Below, in pieces: positions 54,404 to 63,417 of a stretch of DNA of 64,000 nt; positions within the stretch are counted from its first letter, which is position 1; each line of letters starts with the position of its first letter. Source of the stretch: Fluviicola sp. (GTDB lineage: Bacteria; Bacteroidota; Bacteroidia; Flavobacteriales_D; Crocinitomicaceae); the NCBI GenBank assembly GCA_002734085.1, contig NVXV01000001.1, positions 439,860 to 503,859 of the forward strand, in the 5' to 3' direction. The position numbers and the translations under genes are program-made. The notes beneath the pieces are model-generated. The model was not told the DNA's origin, searched no databases, and saw nothing but the letters and a program-made list of their open reading frames with translations.

Positions 54404-54449
54404 CCCCTTGTGCTTTAGGATTTCTAAAGCGTGAGGGGTTTATTTTTAA
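54404..54449 (+). terminator. Terminator after the large phosphatase-like gene
   Basis: A 15-bp stem (54404-54418 with 54424-54438, arms CCCCTTGTGCTTTAG and CTAAAGCGTGAGGGG, three G-T pairs) is followed by TTTATTTTT. It just overlaps the end of convergent dprA. Confidence 0.9.
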
Positions 54450-55555
54450 AGTTTACTTAAAGTATAACTCTTACCAGGCAAAGGAATAACCGCCCCTTTA
54501 ATCTCCAAACCTAAAAGCAACCCACTGAGTCTTGAAACGGGTGTTTTTAACTTCACTGAAAGCACATCCAAAGATATTTTTTCAAACTCTTTTAAGAGCT
54601 TTACAATTTTCTTTTCATCCCCATTCAGTTGATGAAAAAGGTTCGTTTGTACGGGATTTTCTTTAATCTTTAATTCCCAATCAAGCAACTTTGTGATGTC
54701 TTTTGAAGAAGTAACCAGATGTGCTTTGTCATTAGCTATAAGTGAATTACAACCTTTGGAATAAGGGCTATCTACATTTCCTGGATAAGCAAAAACGTCT
54801 CTACTGTAATCATTTGCCAAATGAGCGGTTATTAGAGAGCCTCCTTTTTCACCGCTTTCAATGATTATTGTGGCGTCAGTTATTCCAGCTACTACACGGT
54901 TTCTTTTCGGAAAATTTTCACGATCTGGGTTTGTACCATTGGGAAACTCAGTTAAAAGCCCCCCTTCATTTTCTACCATTTTTTGAGCAGTAGATTTATG
55001 TTGATAGGGATAAACACGATCCAATCCATGACCTAAAACCCCGACCGTTGGAACCCCAAATTCTAAGCAACATCGATGTGTGTATACATCAACCCCATAG
55101 GCTAAGCCTGACACAACCTGAACATTATAAGGTTGCAAAGAAGAAATTAATTCTCGAATTAGCTTCTTCCCATAAGAAGTCATATTACGAGTGCCAACAA
55201 CAGCAACTGTGCGTTTGGGATTAAATTCAAATTCTCCTTTGGAATAGAGCAATACTGGTGAGTCTGCGCATTCTTTAAGGCGGTATGGAAAATCCTTTTC
55301 TAAAAAAAAGGTGGTTTGAATGTTGTTTTTATCAATAAAATCAAGCACTTTTTCCGCTTCCAGTAGAGCTTTTGTGGTGTTTAGTTTTCTAAAACGCTCT
55401 TTTGAAAATCCGGGAATGATTGTTCTCAAATTCTTTTTTTCTTTAAAAATAGCGTCTACATGACCCAAATAAGCTATCAATGATTTCGCCGATTTAGGAC
55501 CAATACCTTCTAATAAAGTTAACGCTACTTGGTAGTGTAGTTCAGTTGTGTTCAA
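54446..55555 (-). CDS. dprA: DNA processing protein DprA
   Basis: A 369-residue DprA, which binds incoming single-stranded DNA and loads RecA during natural transformation. N-terminal helix-hairpin-helix-like region ('ALTLLEGIGPKSAKSLIAYL'), then the Rossmann-like core with 'VAVVGTRNMTSYGKKLI', 'QVVSGLAYGVDVYTHRCCLE', 'TVGVLGHGLDRVYPYQHKST', 'FPKRNRVVAGITDATIIIES' and 'GSLITAHLANDYSRDVFAYP'. The C-terminal winged-helix (DML1-like) is present in 'EKISLDVLSVKLKTPVSRLS'. Complete. Confidence 0.96.
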   Translation of the reverse strand: MNTTELHYQVALTLLEGIGPKSAKSLIAYLGHVDAIFKEKKNLRTIIPGFSKERFRKLNTTKALLEAEKVLDFIDKNNIQTTFFLEKDFPYRLKECADSPVLLYSKGEFEFNPKRTVAVVGTRNMTSYGKKLIRELISSLQPYNVQVVSGLAYGVDVYTHRCCLEFGVPTVGVLGHGLDRVYPYQHKSTAQKMVENEGGLLTEFPNGTNPDRENFPKRNRVVAGITDATIIIESGEKGGSLITAHLANDYSRDVFAYPGNVDSPYSKGCNSLIANDKAHLVTSSKDITKLLDWELKIKENPVQTNLFHQLNGDEKKIVKLLKEFEKISLDVLSVKLKTPVSRLSGLLLGLEIKGAVIPLPGKSYTLSKL

Positions 55556-55608
55556 AATATTTAGGTTATATTAGGACCATCTAAAATAACATTTATTTTT
55601 CGAATAAC

Positions 55609-57984
55609 ATGAAAAAGTTGCTACTTATTTTTGTTTTGTTTTCGTCCTTTATTTATGGCCAAGAAATCCAAGGCTCAGTATATGAGGAAGGTGGAGAATC
55701 GCTGATCGGAGTTTTAATAGAGTCTAGTGAAGGACAAAAGACAAGAACTGATATAGAGGGTGGTTTTGCGATTGTAGTGAAAAATTTTCCAGTAACTCTA
55801 GAGTTTACTTATGTGGATTACGAAACTAAGAAGTTAACGGTAGAGGAAGAGAGCTCTGAACCTTTAACAGTTAGAATGAAACCTTTAACCCAAAGCATTG
55901 AGGGAGTAGTTGTTTCGGCTTCTAGAAGAGAGCAGAAAATTGAAAACATACCTGTTTCGTTGGAAATAATAAAGCCTGAACTCATAGAAAACAAGGGGCT
56001 TTTGAATGTGGAGGAGGCCGTTAATCAAGCTCCTGGGGCGTATGCTATGGATGGACAAATTAGTATTCGTGGTGGAAGTGGTTTTTCTTATGGAGCTGGA
56101 AGTAGAGTAATGGTTGTATGGAATGACGCACCTTTGCTTTCTGCTGATGCCGCCGATGCAAAATGGCAGTCCATTCCACTGGAAAACATCTCTCAAATTG
56201 AAGTGCTAAAAGGAGCCTCTTCTGTTTTATATGGAAGTGGAGCTTTAAATGGAATCATTTCTCTTAGGGATAAGGAGCCTACAACTAAGGGTGAGACAAA
56301 AATCAACTATCAAGTTGGTGTATATGACCAGCCTGAACGCAAAAGTTTGAGATGGTCAAGTCAATCACTTTTCACAAGACAATTCAGTGCGTATCACGGT
56401 AAAATGTATGAAAATTTCGGGTTTACAGTTTCTGCGTATGATTTAAGAAATGATGGTTATAGATCTGGAGAGGAACAAGAAAGATTTAGATTTAACGGCA
56501 GCTTTATTTTTAAGCCAAAACGGTTTGATAGATTAAAAGCAGGTATCAACTATTCTGTCAATATGGAAAGAAAGGGGCTTTTTATTGTTTGGGAAAGCGA
56601 TAGTTTGGCTTACCAACCTCAAGGCGGAACGGCTGATCCTTATAGTGATTCCTCTTCACTTTCTCGAACTAACGGTTTACGCGCTATGGTGGATCCGTAT
56701 GTTAAGTGGTACGATAAATTTGGCAATAAGCATAATGTTCAAACAAGATTATATTATACACTTAATAAATCAGTTCAAGGTGAAGGACAAGGCGCTGCAG
56801 CATCGATGTATTATGCAGATTATAAATTTGAAAGAAAATTTAAACGCGACTACCTTTTGACTGCTGGATTAACGGGAGTGTCAAATGTTGTTCGTTCAGA
56901 TTTATATGGAGATCATGACGCTAAAAACTATTCAATTTATGCGCAGTTAGAAAAAAAGTTCGGAAAACTTAACTTAACTGGAGGAGTTAGGGGAGAATAT
57001 TTCCAACAGAATGATTTAGAGCCTGACTCCTACACATATTTACGGGAAGATTCATCAGCGAGAATCCCCATTCGCCCGATTTTTCGTATTGGAGCGAACT
57101 ACGAGTTGTTTGAGTACACTCATTTAAGAGGTTCTTTTGGACAAGCGTTTAGGTATCCATCCGTTGCCGAAAGATTTGCTTCAACATCAATAGGCGCATT
57201 AAATATTTTCCCAAATAATGATCTACAACCCGAAAAAGGCTGGTCAGCAGAGCTAGGTGTAAAACAAGGGTTTAAAATTAAAAACTTCAAAGGGTTTATT
57301 GATGTATCTGGTTTCATTAATGAATATGAAAACATGATGGAGTTTACGTTTGGTTATTTTAAACCAGACTCTATCCCTGTTAATATTTTTGACCCTAACG
57401 ATCCAGGTTATCCAGCAAAATGGTTTGGTTTTAGAGCTGAAAATGCAGAAAAAGCTAGAATTGCTGGGGTTGAACTATCTATTAATGGAACTGGAAATAT
57501 TGGTCCTGTTGAGATTACGACGATCATGGGGTATACATATATGAATCCAATATCACTAAATACAGACTCTACTTATATTTATGGTGAAGATGGGAATGGT
57601 GGCTTTTCTGATACTTCTTCCAATATGTTAAAATATAGGTTTAGGCATTTAGCAAAAGGGGATATTCAGTTTAAATATAAAAGAGTAATGCTAGGTTTCA
57701 GTGGAAGGTATAATAGCTTTATGGAAAACATAGATGGTACTTTTGAAAACGGGATTAATATTCCTTTCGCAGGGAACACGCCGGTTCTGCCAGGTATAAA
57801 AGAATATCGGGAAGAACATGACGATGGTGATATTGTGTTTGATGCAAGAGTTGGATATCAAATAAACAACATATTTATGATTAACTTTATCGTCAATAAT
57901 GTCTTTAATCGCGAGTATATGACAAGGCCAGGCGACATTCAAGCGCCACGACAATTTATATTGCGAATTCAAGCAAAATTTTAA
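55609..57984 (+). CDS. TonB-dependent outer membrane receptor
   Basis: A 791-residue receptor. Signal peptide 1-17 ('LLLIFVLFSSFIYGQE'); a carboxypeptidase-D regulatory-like domain (about 19-93); a plug domain (about 110-220) with 'NKGLLNVEEAVNQAPGAYAM', 'QISIRGGSGFSYGAGSRVMV' and 'QIEVLKGASSVLYGSGALNG'; and a 22-strand-type barrel ending 'PRQFILRIQAKF' with terminal Phe. No SusD partner is nearby, so it is more likely a metal- or small-molecule receptor than a SusC glycan importer. No riboswitch or Fur-like site was recognised in the 53-base gap from dprA. kdsB follows after 2 bases. Confidence 0.93.
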   Translation: MKKLLLIFVLFSSFIYGQEIQGSVYEEGGESLIGVLIESSEGQKTRTDIEGGFAIVVKNFPVTLEFTYVDYETKKLTVEEESSEPLTVRMKPLTQSIEGVVVSASRREQKIENIPVSLEIIKPELIENKGLLNVEEAVNQAPGAYAMDGQISIRGGSGFSYGAGSRVMVVWNDAPLLSADAADAKWQSIPLENISQIEVLKGASSVLYGSGALNGIISLRDKEPTTKGETKINYQVGVYDQPERKSLRWSSQSLFTRQFSAYHGKMYENFGFTVSAYDLRNDGYRSGEEQERFRFNGSFIFKPKRFDRLKAGINYSVNMERKGLFIVWESDSLAYQPQGGTADPYSDSSSLSRTNGLRAMVDPYVKWYDKFGNKHNVQTRLYYTLNKSVQGEGQGAAASMYYADYKFERKFKRDYLLTAGLTGVSNVVRSDLYGDHDAKNYSIYAQLEKKFGKLNLTGGVRGEYFQQNDLEPDSYTYLREDSSARIPIRPIFRIGANYELFEYTHLRGSFGQAFRYPSVAERFASTSIGALNIFPNNDLQPEKGWSAELGVKQGFKIKNFKGFIDVSGFINEYENMMEFTFGYFKPDSIPVNIFDPNDPGYPAKWFGFRAENAEKARIAGVELSINGTGNIGPVEITTIMGYTYMNPISLNTDSTYIYGEDGNGGFSDTSSNMLKYRFRHLAKGDIQFKYKRVMLGFSGRYNSFMENIDGTFENGINIPFAGNTPVLPGIKEYREEHDDGDIVFDARVGYQINNIFMINFIVNNVFNREYMTRPGDIQAPRQFILRIQAKF

Positions 57985-57986
57985 AC

Positions 57987-58709
57987 ATGAAGAAATTAGC
58001 AATCATTCCATCGCGCTATGAATCCTCTAGATTTCCTGGAAAACCACTTATTGACTTAAATGGTAAGTCAATGATAAAAAGAGTTTACGATGGCGTTGAA
58101 GGTGCAGCCTTATTTGATAAAACAGTTGTAGCAACGGATGATCAAAGGATTTTTGATCACGTTGAATCATTTGGTGGAGAAGCGATAATGACTTCTAAAA
58201 ATCATGAAAGCGGTACAGATAGGTGTGGAGAAGTAATTAATGTGTTTTCTGATTATGATGTTGTTGTGAACATTCAAGGAGACGAACCTCTAGTAGACAA
58301 AAAACAACTGGATCAGTTAATCAGTGCTTTTGATGATGAAAGTGTAGAAATTGCTACACTCGGAACACCTAAAATTACTGAAGCTGAATATAAAGATAAC
58401 AACCGAATTAAAATTGTTGTAAATCATAAAAAAAATGCGCTTTATTTTTCGAGAAGTGCTATTCCTTTTGAAAGAAACGAAAATGAATATCCTTTTTTGA
58501 GACATATTGGTTTATATGGCTTTAAAACTTCGACATTATCAAAACTAGTTGACCTTCGACCGACAAAACTTGAAAAAACAGAGTCCCTAGAACAGTTACG
58601 GTGGTTATATTATGGTTTTAATATTCGAGTTATAGAAACATTAATCGAAACGCCAAACATTGATGTACCAGAAGATGTTGAGGCAGTAGTACGCATGTTA
58701 AAAGATTAA
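57987..58709 (+). CDS. kdsB: 3-deoxy-manno-octulosonate cytidylyltransferase
   Basis: A 240-residue KdsB activating Kdo with CTP for lipopolysaccharide core synthesis. It begins with 'KLAIIPSRYESSRFPGKPLI' (nucleotide-binding signature) and has 'VVNIQGDEPLVDKKQLDQLI', 'ALYFSRSAIPFER' and 'HIGLYGFKTSTLSKLV'. The length is normal. Its ATG follows the TonB receptor stop by two bases, suggesting co-transcription, although the two are not functionally linked in any known way. Confidence 0.96.
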   Translation: MKKLAIIPSRYESSRFPGKPLIDLNGKSMIKRVYDGVEGAALFDKTVVATDDQRIFDHVESFGGEAIMTSKNHESGTDRCGEVINVFSDYDVVVNIQGDEPLVDKKQLDQLISAFDDESVEIATLGTPKITEAEYKDNNRIKIVVNHKKNALYFSRSAIPFERNENEYPFLRHIGLYGFKTSTLSKLVDLRPTKLEKTESLEQLRWLYYGFNIRVIETLIETPNIDVPEDVEAVVRMLKD

Positions 58710-58732
58710 AAGTATGAACCATCATCGATAGA

Positions 58733-58764
58733 TTGAATATTAAACGGATTATTTTATATCTTTG
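58733..58764 (+). promoter_or_regulatory. Bacteroidota-type promoter with leaderless arrangement
   Basis: TTG at 58733-58735 and TATCTTTG at 58757-58764, 21 bases apart, match the -33/-7 pattern well. The ATG of the next gene begins at 58770, about where transcription should start. Confidence 0.6.
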
Positions 58765-58769
58765 TTTTC

Positions 58770-59885
58770 ATGAGTGAGTTGAGCGATATTATTGGAATTT
58801 TATTATTGAGAAACAATTGTGTTGTAATTCCCGAATTTGGTGGGTTTGTCGCAAAGGTTGTTTCGGCTCAAATAGATGTTGCAAAAGGAGTAATTACTCC
58901 GCCAAAAAAAGCGCTGAGTTTTAATAAAAACTTGAATAATAATGACGGCCTACTCATTTCAACCTTAGCTCAAGAAAGAAATATTTCTTTCGATGAGGCC
59001 TCTTTAGTGGTTTCAGATAAAGTTCGAGAAATTAAATCAACGCTTAATAAAGGAGAACGCGTACATTTTCAGAATGTTGGGTTCTTGTTTACAAATAAAG
59101 CGGGAGCTATTTCCTTTGAACAAGATCGTTTTTTCAACTTATTACTTTCATCGTATGGACTTTCGAGTGTTCATTTTGTAGCCGAGGAGAAAGAAAAAGA
59201 GGTCTCTAAAACTGAAGATAAAAAAACTAAAGTAATATCGCTTGATCCAGTTCAAAAGTCAGACCCAGCTTTAGAAAGTGTAACTGAAGTTTCTGAGCCA
59301 GTAAAACCTAAAAACAAGGTTTTAAAAACCGTTATTAAGTATGCGGCTGCGGCTGTACTTCTTCCAATCGGTTTTTACAGTTTCTGGATTCCATTGAAAA
59401 CAGATGTTTTGCAATCGGGTGTTGTTTATTCACAAGATTTTAATCCTTTTAATAAGAACATTAAACCGCTTTACAATTCAAATGAAAAGCGAGAATCTTT
59501 AGAGATAGATACAGTTAGAAATGGCGAGTCAATGAAAGAAATCACTAGCCAACTTTCTGAGAGTACAACGATATTTTCGTACCCAATTGATGATGACTTA
59601 TTTGTTCCAGTGCGTTTAAAACAGGAATCAAATGAAGTTGCGACTTCCAATACAAAAGAACTTGAAAATGCATATCATTTAATTGTAGGGTGTTTTGAAA
59701 ACAAAGAGAATGCCTCGTCATTAGTTAAGGAATTAAACAACCAAGGCTTTAATTCATTGATCGTTGACTTTCATAGAGGTCTTCACAGGGTGTCTGCGGG
59801 TCATTCTCTATCAAAGGAGAGGGTTCTAAAGATTAAAGATAAAGCAAACTCAAGTGGTCTCTCGTCTTGGGTATTGAAAAAATAA
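58770..59885 (+). CDS. HU-CCDC81-like and SPOR domain membrane protein
   Basis: A 371-residue protein. Residues about 1-130 form the tandem HU-CCDC81-type domains found in Bacteroidota SPOR proteins ('IIGILLLRNNCVVIPEFGGF', 'VHFQNVGFLFTNKAGAISFE'). A membrane helix lies at about 186-206 ('VIKYAAAAVLLPIGFYSFWI'). The C-terminal 75 residues are a SPOR domain ('AYHLIVGCFENKENASSLVK', 'RVSAGHSLSKERVLKIKDKA'), which binds denuded septal peptidoglycan. It thus links a cytoplasmic HU-like fold to the division-site cell wall. Whether the HU-like part binds DNA is unknown. The start is almost at the predicted transcription start. Confidence 0.88.
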   Translation: MSELSDIIGILLLRNNCVVIPEFGGFVAKVVSAQIDVAKGVITPPKKALSFNKNLNNNDGLLISTLAQERNISFDEASLVVSDKVREIKSTLNKGERVHFQNVGFLFTNKAGAISFEQDRFFNLLLSSYGLSSVHFVAEEKEKEVSKTEDKKTKVISLDPVQKSDPALESVTEVSEPVKPKNKVLKTVIKYAAAAVLLPIGFYSFWIPLKTDVLQSGVVYSQDFNPFNKNIKPLYNSNEKRESLEIDTVRNGESMKEITSQLSESTTIFSYPIDDDLFVPVRLKQESNEVATSNTKELENAYHLIVGCFENKENASSLVKELNNQGFNSLIVDFHRGLHRVSAGHSLSKERVLKIKDKANSSGLSSWVLKK

Positions 59886-59916
59886 TATAATCTAGACTTT
59901 TAATAAATTATAAACT

Positions 59917-61119
59917 ATGAAAAAATTATTCATTCTTACTTTTATTGGTATTACTCTAGTGACCTCTAGCTACGCTCAAACAACAAATGCAGAAGATTCA
60001 AAGTATCAATTTAAGAAGGTTGCCCATTTAGATGCAACACCAGTTCTTTCTCAAGGAATAACAGGTACCTGCTGGAGTTTTTCAGCACTTTCATTTTTCG
60101 AGTCTGAAATGATTAGAATGGGGAATGAAAATCCGCCTGTTCTTTCCCAAATGTACGTTGTTCGTAAATCGTATGAAGGAAAAGCTGAAAAGTACATCAG
60201 AATGGATGGAAAAATAAACTTTGCTCAAGGGGGAGCTTTTCACGATATTCCCTGGGTGTTTAGAAATTATGGAATCGTTCCAAATGAAGTTTACGATGGA
60301 TTGGGTTACGGTCTAGAAAAGCACAACCATCAAGAATTGTATAAAGGACTTTCCGGATATATGAAGGGAATACTTAAATATGTGGACAATAAAGGAAATC
60401 GACCATTATCATCCTCTTGGAAAGCTGGGTTTGATGGAATATTAGATGCTTATTTAGGAGAGGACCCAACGACCTTTACTTTTAACGGAAAAGAATATAC
60501 ACCAAAAAGTTATGCAAAAGAAACGGGTCTTAACATGGATGATTACGTTTCATTGACGTCATTTAATCATTTTAATGAATATGACGAATGCATGCTTGCG
60601 ATTCAGGATAACTGGGCATGGGGAACCAGTTATAATGTGTCGCTTGAAGACCTACAAAAAGCCGCAGAATATGCTTTGGAAAATGGATATACTGTGGCGT
60701 GGGGAGCAGATGTTTCTGAAAAAGGATTTAACTTTAGAAAAAGCTTAGCGATTGTTCCAGAGGACGAGTCAACAATTGACGTTAGAGGTGAGGATAATGA
60801 AAACTATTCTGATGCTGGAGCTGATAAAAAATCAAATGCCTTTTTGAATCCGGTAAAAGAAAAAAAGATTACCTCTGAAATGCGCCAGGAACAATATGAC
60901 AATAAAACAACTACTGATGACCATGGAATGCATATCACTGGTTTATACAAAGAAAAGAACGGAACAAAGTTTTTCCTCGTGAAGAATTCTTGGGGGACTG
61001 GAAATATGTGTGAAGGATATTTATATGTTTCAGAAAACTATTTTAAGCTAAAGACAATTAATATCTATTTACACAAAGATGCACTTCCAAAAGAGCTGAA
61101 GGAGAAACTTAATTTGTAG
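59917..61119 (+). CDS. C1 family cysteine peptidase (bleomycin hydrolase-like)
   Basis: A 400-residue papain-fold peptidase of the C1B/aminopeptidase C type. Signal peptide 1-20 ('LFILTFIGITLVTSSYAQ'), so it works outside the cytoplasm, unlike classical PepC. Catalytic residues: Gln46 and Cys52 in 'SQGITGTCWSFSALS', His near 339 in 'DDHGMHITGLY' and Asn near 356 in 'FLVKNSWGTGN'. Full length. The endonuclease/exonuclease/phosphatase gene starts one base after its stop. Confidence 0.92.
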   Translation: MKKLFILTFIGITLVTSSYAQTTNAEDSKYQFKKVAHLDATPVLSQGITGTCWSFSALSFFESEMIRMGNENPPVLSQMYVVRKSYEGKAEKYIRMDGKINFAQGGAFHDIPWVFRNYGIVPNEVYDGLGYGLEKHNHQELYKGLSGYMKGILKYVDNKGNRPLSSSWKAGFDGILDAYLGEDPTTFTFNGKEYTPKSYAKETGLNMDDYVSLTSFNHFNEYDECMLAIQDNWAWGTSYNVSLEDLQKAAEYALENGYTVAWGADVSEKGFNFRKSLAIVPEDESTIDVRGEDNENYSDAGADKKSNAFLNPVKEKKITSEMRQEQYDNKTTTDDHGMHITGLYKEKNGTKFFLVKNSWGTGNMCEGYLYVSENYFKLKTINIYLHKDALPKELKEKLNL

Positions 61120-61120
61120 T

Positions 61121-62395
61121 ATGACATTTATTTATTTGGTTCTTTCTTTTTTGGTTGTCTTTTCCAACCAAGCCATTTCTGCTGCATTATTAAACTGGGG
61201 ATTCGATAGAACTATTTCTTTACTTACACCATGGATATTGGTGTTTGTTCTCTCTTTTACGATTATGTATGTTTTGCTTAAAAAACTTAGACTGCAAAAA
61301 GGAAAGTGGTTTTTGACTCTGATTCCAATTTTGTTTTTAGGCTTTAACTATCTAATTAATCCTTCCTTTGAGCTTGTCAGCGCTGATAAGTCTGAGAAAA
61401 CATTAACCGAAGAAAGACTTAAAAAGACACCCCTCAAAAACTTTGGAGGCCATCCTGTCCTTTTCTATAACGTAGAAAACCTATTCGACACCATTAATGA
61501 CCCAAGAACGAATGATGATGAGTTTACTCCAGATGGTTCAAAAAAATGGAATAGTAAGCGGTATTCTGATAAACTTACAAAGCTTTCAGAAGTAATTACA
61601 ACACCAGGTAATCATAACCCATTATTAATTGGTTTAGCAGAAATTGAAAATAGATTTGTTATACTTGATTTAATTCAAACAGGAAAATTATCAAATACTA
61701 AGTATAGAATTGCTCATTTTGACTCCCCAGATATGAGGGGCATTGATGTCGCTTTGGCTTTTGATTTAGAAAGATTCTTTTTGTTGCACAGTGAAGCTGT
61801 TCCAGTTAGAATAAAAGGAAACGAGAAGTTTAAAACACGTGATATTTTATATGTGAAAGGGTTTCTCAAAGACAGCGTTGAACTCCATGTTTTTGTGAAT
61901 CACTGGTCTTCACGAAGAGGAGGACAAAGTGAAAGCGAACACAAACGAATTTTGGCAGCGAGCACATTAAAAAACAAATCGGATAGTATTTTATCTATTA
62001 GTCCAAATGCCAATATTATTTTTATGGGAGACTTTAATGATTATCCCACAAACAAATCTATAGTTGATATACTTGACGCAAAATCATTTGAAACATCAAA
62101 AAATGACGAATTTGTTAATCTACTTGCTCCGTATCACTCGCAAGGAAAGGGAACACATAATTATAGAGGAGAATGGGGAGCACTAGATCAAATTATTATT
62201 TCACCTGCCTTAGTGCGAGGAAAAACTTTAGGTGTTAAAGATAAGAAGGCACACGTTTTATATGAAGACTTCTTACTTTATGAGCACCCAAGTGGAGACA
62301 AAACTCCGAGTAAAACCTATGGTGGGCCTAATTATTATGGTGGCTATTCTGATCATTTAGCGGTATATACCTTTTTAGAGGCCGTTAGTGAATAA
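61121..62395 (+). CDS. Endonuclease/exonuclease/phosphatase family protein with N-terminal membrane helices
   Basis: A 424-residue protein. Three N-terminal hydrophobic helices (about 1-22, 29-52, 62-80) anchor a C-terminal EEP domain (about 105-420). EEP motifs: 'LIGLAEIENRFV' (metal Glu), 'HVFVNHWSSRRGGQSESEHK' (catalytic His), 'NIIFMGDFNDYPTNK' (Asp/Asn) and 'GGYSDHLAVYTFL' (final Asp-His). Substrate could be nucleic acid, phosphoinositide-like or other phosphodiester; the membrane anchor suggests activity at the envelope. Its stop overlaps the convergent UbiA-like gene by 21 bases. Confidence 0.87.
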   Translation: MTFIYLVLSFLVVFSNQAISAALLNWGFDRTISLLTPWILVFVLSFTIMYVLLKKLRLQKGKWFLTLIPILFLGFNYLINPSFELVSADKSEKTLTEERLKKTPLKNFGGHPVLFYNVENLFDTINDPRTNDDEFTPDGSKKWNSKRYSDKLTKLSEVITTPGNHNPLLIGLAEIENRFVILDLIQTGKLSNTKYRIAHFDSPDMRGIDVALAFDLERFFLLHSEAVPVRIKGNEKFKTRDILYVKGFLKDSVELHVFVNHWSSRRGGQSESEHKRILAASTLKNKSDSILSISPNANIIFMGDFNDYPTNKSIVDILDAKSFETSKNDEFVNLLAPYHSQGKGTHNYRGEWGALDQIIISPALVRGKTLGVKDKKAHVLYEDFLLYEHPSGDKTPSKTYGGPNYYGGYSDHLAVYTFLEAVSE

Positions 62396-63199
62396 GAACA
62401 TTATTCCTAAAAAGAGAACCCACCCATCAATTAAACCAGAGAAATACATTTCCTTTCGTTTTGTGTTTGAGTTTATTATCAAAATGAAAAACCCTATAAA
62501 AGAAATATAGAAAAAGGGGTTTTTGAGAAGCGAGAAAGCGTGAATAACGAATAGAGCGTAGCCAGTCGACAATAGTACAACCGCAACAATTTTACTCCAT
62601 TTAATACCAATTACTTGAGGCATAGTTTTTTTCTTCAAATCATCATAGCTCAAGTCTCTAACATCAAAAGGAATCGTAATAGCAACCATTATTAAATATA
62701 GTCCAACAATTAAAGCTAGTTGATTGAGAATTATTATTTCCTCCCTAATTAGTGGCCAAACGATAACTACTAGTATCCAGGTCAAGGCAATTAAATGTAT
62801 TTTAAGATAAGGAAAATCTCTCAGAGCCTTACCCTTTATGGTTTTTATTGCATACAATATGCCAACGACACCAATTAAAACTAAAAACAATAAGTCGTTT
62901 TGAACAGTTAAAAACTGAAAGTAGGTAATAACAGACCCAACAAGTCCAACGATTATGAGTAAGTATAAAATGGTTTTGTTTTTCTTTAACCAAATATGTC
63001 TGTCTGAAAATTCATCATTGACTTCATCAAGTCTGGGAATTCTTTGAAAATTATAAATAAATAATGTAGCAAAAAACACACTAAAAAAATAGAGTGTTGC
63101 CTTATTAAGACCAAGAAAAGAAACTAAACCTAAAGAGAGCATACCAGCTGATAAACTGATTAATACGTTGCCATAAATTATAAATCGAATTAGTCCCAT
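62375..63199 (-). CDS. UbiA superfamily prenyltransferase-like membrane protein
   Basis: A 274-residue protein with about eight or nine membrane helices. The second Asp-rich signature is clear in 'ITIPFDVRDLSYDDLKKKTM' followed by 'PQVIGIKWSK', as in UbiA enzymes (D-x-R-D then a 'T-P/L-G' motif). The first Asp-rich loop is seen as 'YNFQRIPRLDEVNDEFSDR', where the usual NDxxD spacing is altered. UbiA enzymes attach polyprenyl chains to aromatic or lipid acceptors. The altered first motif means activity is uncertain. It converges with, and overlaps, the EEP gene by 21 bases. Confidence 0.75.
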   Translation of the reverse strand: MGLIRFIIYGNVLISLSAGMLSLGLVSFLGLNKATLYFFSVFFATLFIYNFQRIPRLDEVNDEFSDRHIWLKKNKTILYLLIIVGLVGSVITYFQFLTVQNDLLFLVLIGVVGILYAIKTIKGKALRDFPYLKIHLIALTWILVVIVWPLIREEIIILNQLALIVGLYLIMVAITIPFDVRDLSYDDLKKKTMPQVIGIKWSKIVAVVLLSTGYALFVIHAFSLLKNPFFYISFIGFFILIINSNTKRKEMYFSGLIDGWVLFLGIMFLFTNGL

Positions 63200-63387
63200 T
63201 TGAATAGAACAAAGCTAACTGAAAATATCGATGAAGCCTATAGCTATGAAATGTAAATATTTAGACAAATCATTCTTTTAACTACGTTATGAATAACTAA
63301 AGCATATAGTCATTTGTTGAGGGATTAATAATTTTCAGTAAGCTTGTTTATATTTATTAAAAAGTTTTACAGGCATATCAGAAAACG

Positions 63388-63395
63388 TATATTTG
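63388..63395 (+). promoter_or_regulatory. -7 box for gcvP
   Basis: TATATTTG matches TAnnTTTG, 22 bases before the gcvP ATG. The -33 region has no clear TTG. The 218-base gap upstream shows no glycine riboswitch-like structure. Confidence 0.45.
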
Positions 63396-63417
63396 TAGTC
63401 TCTAAAAATTAATACGA

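Noticed and set aside
63200-63417. Possible glycine riboswitch before gcvP
   Set aside because: The gap is A/T-rich without the conserved paired aptamer segments; only a -7 box was found.
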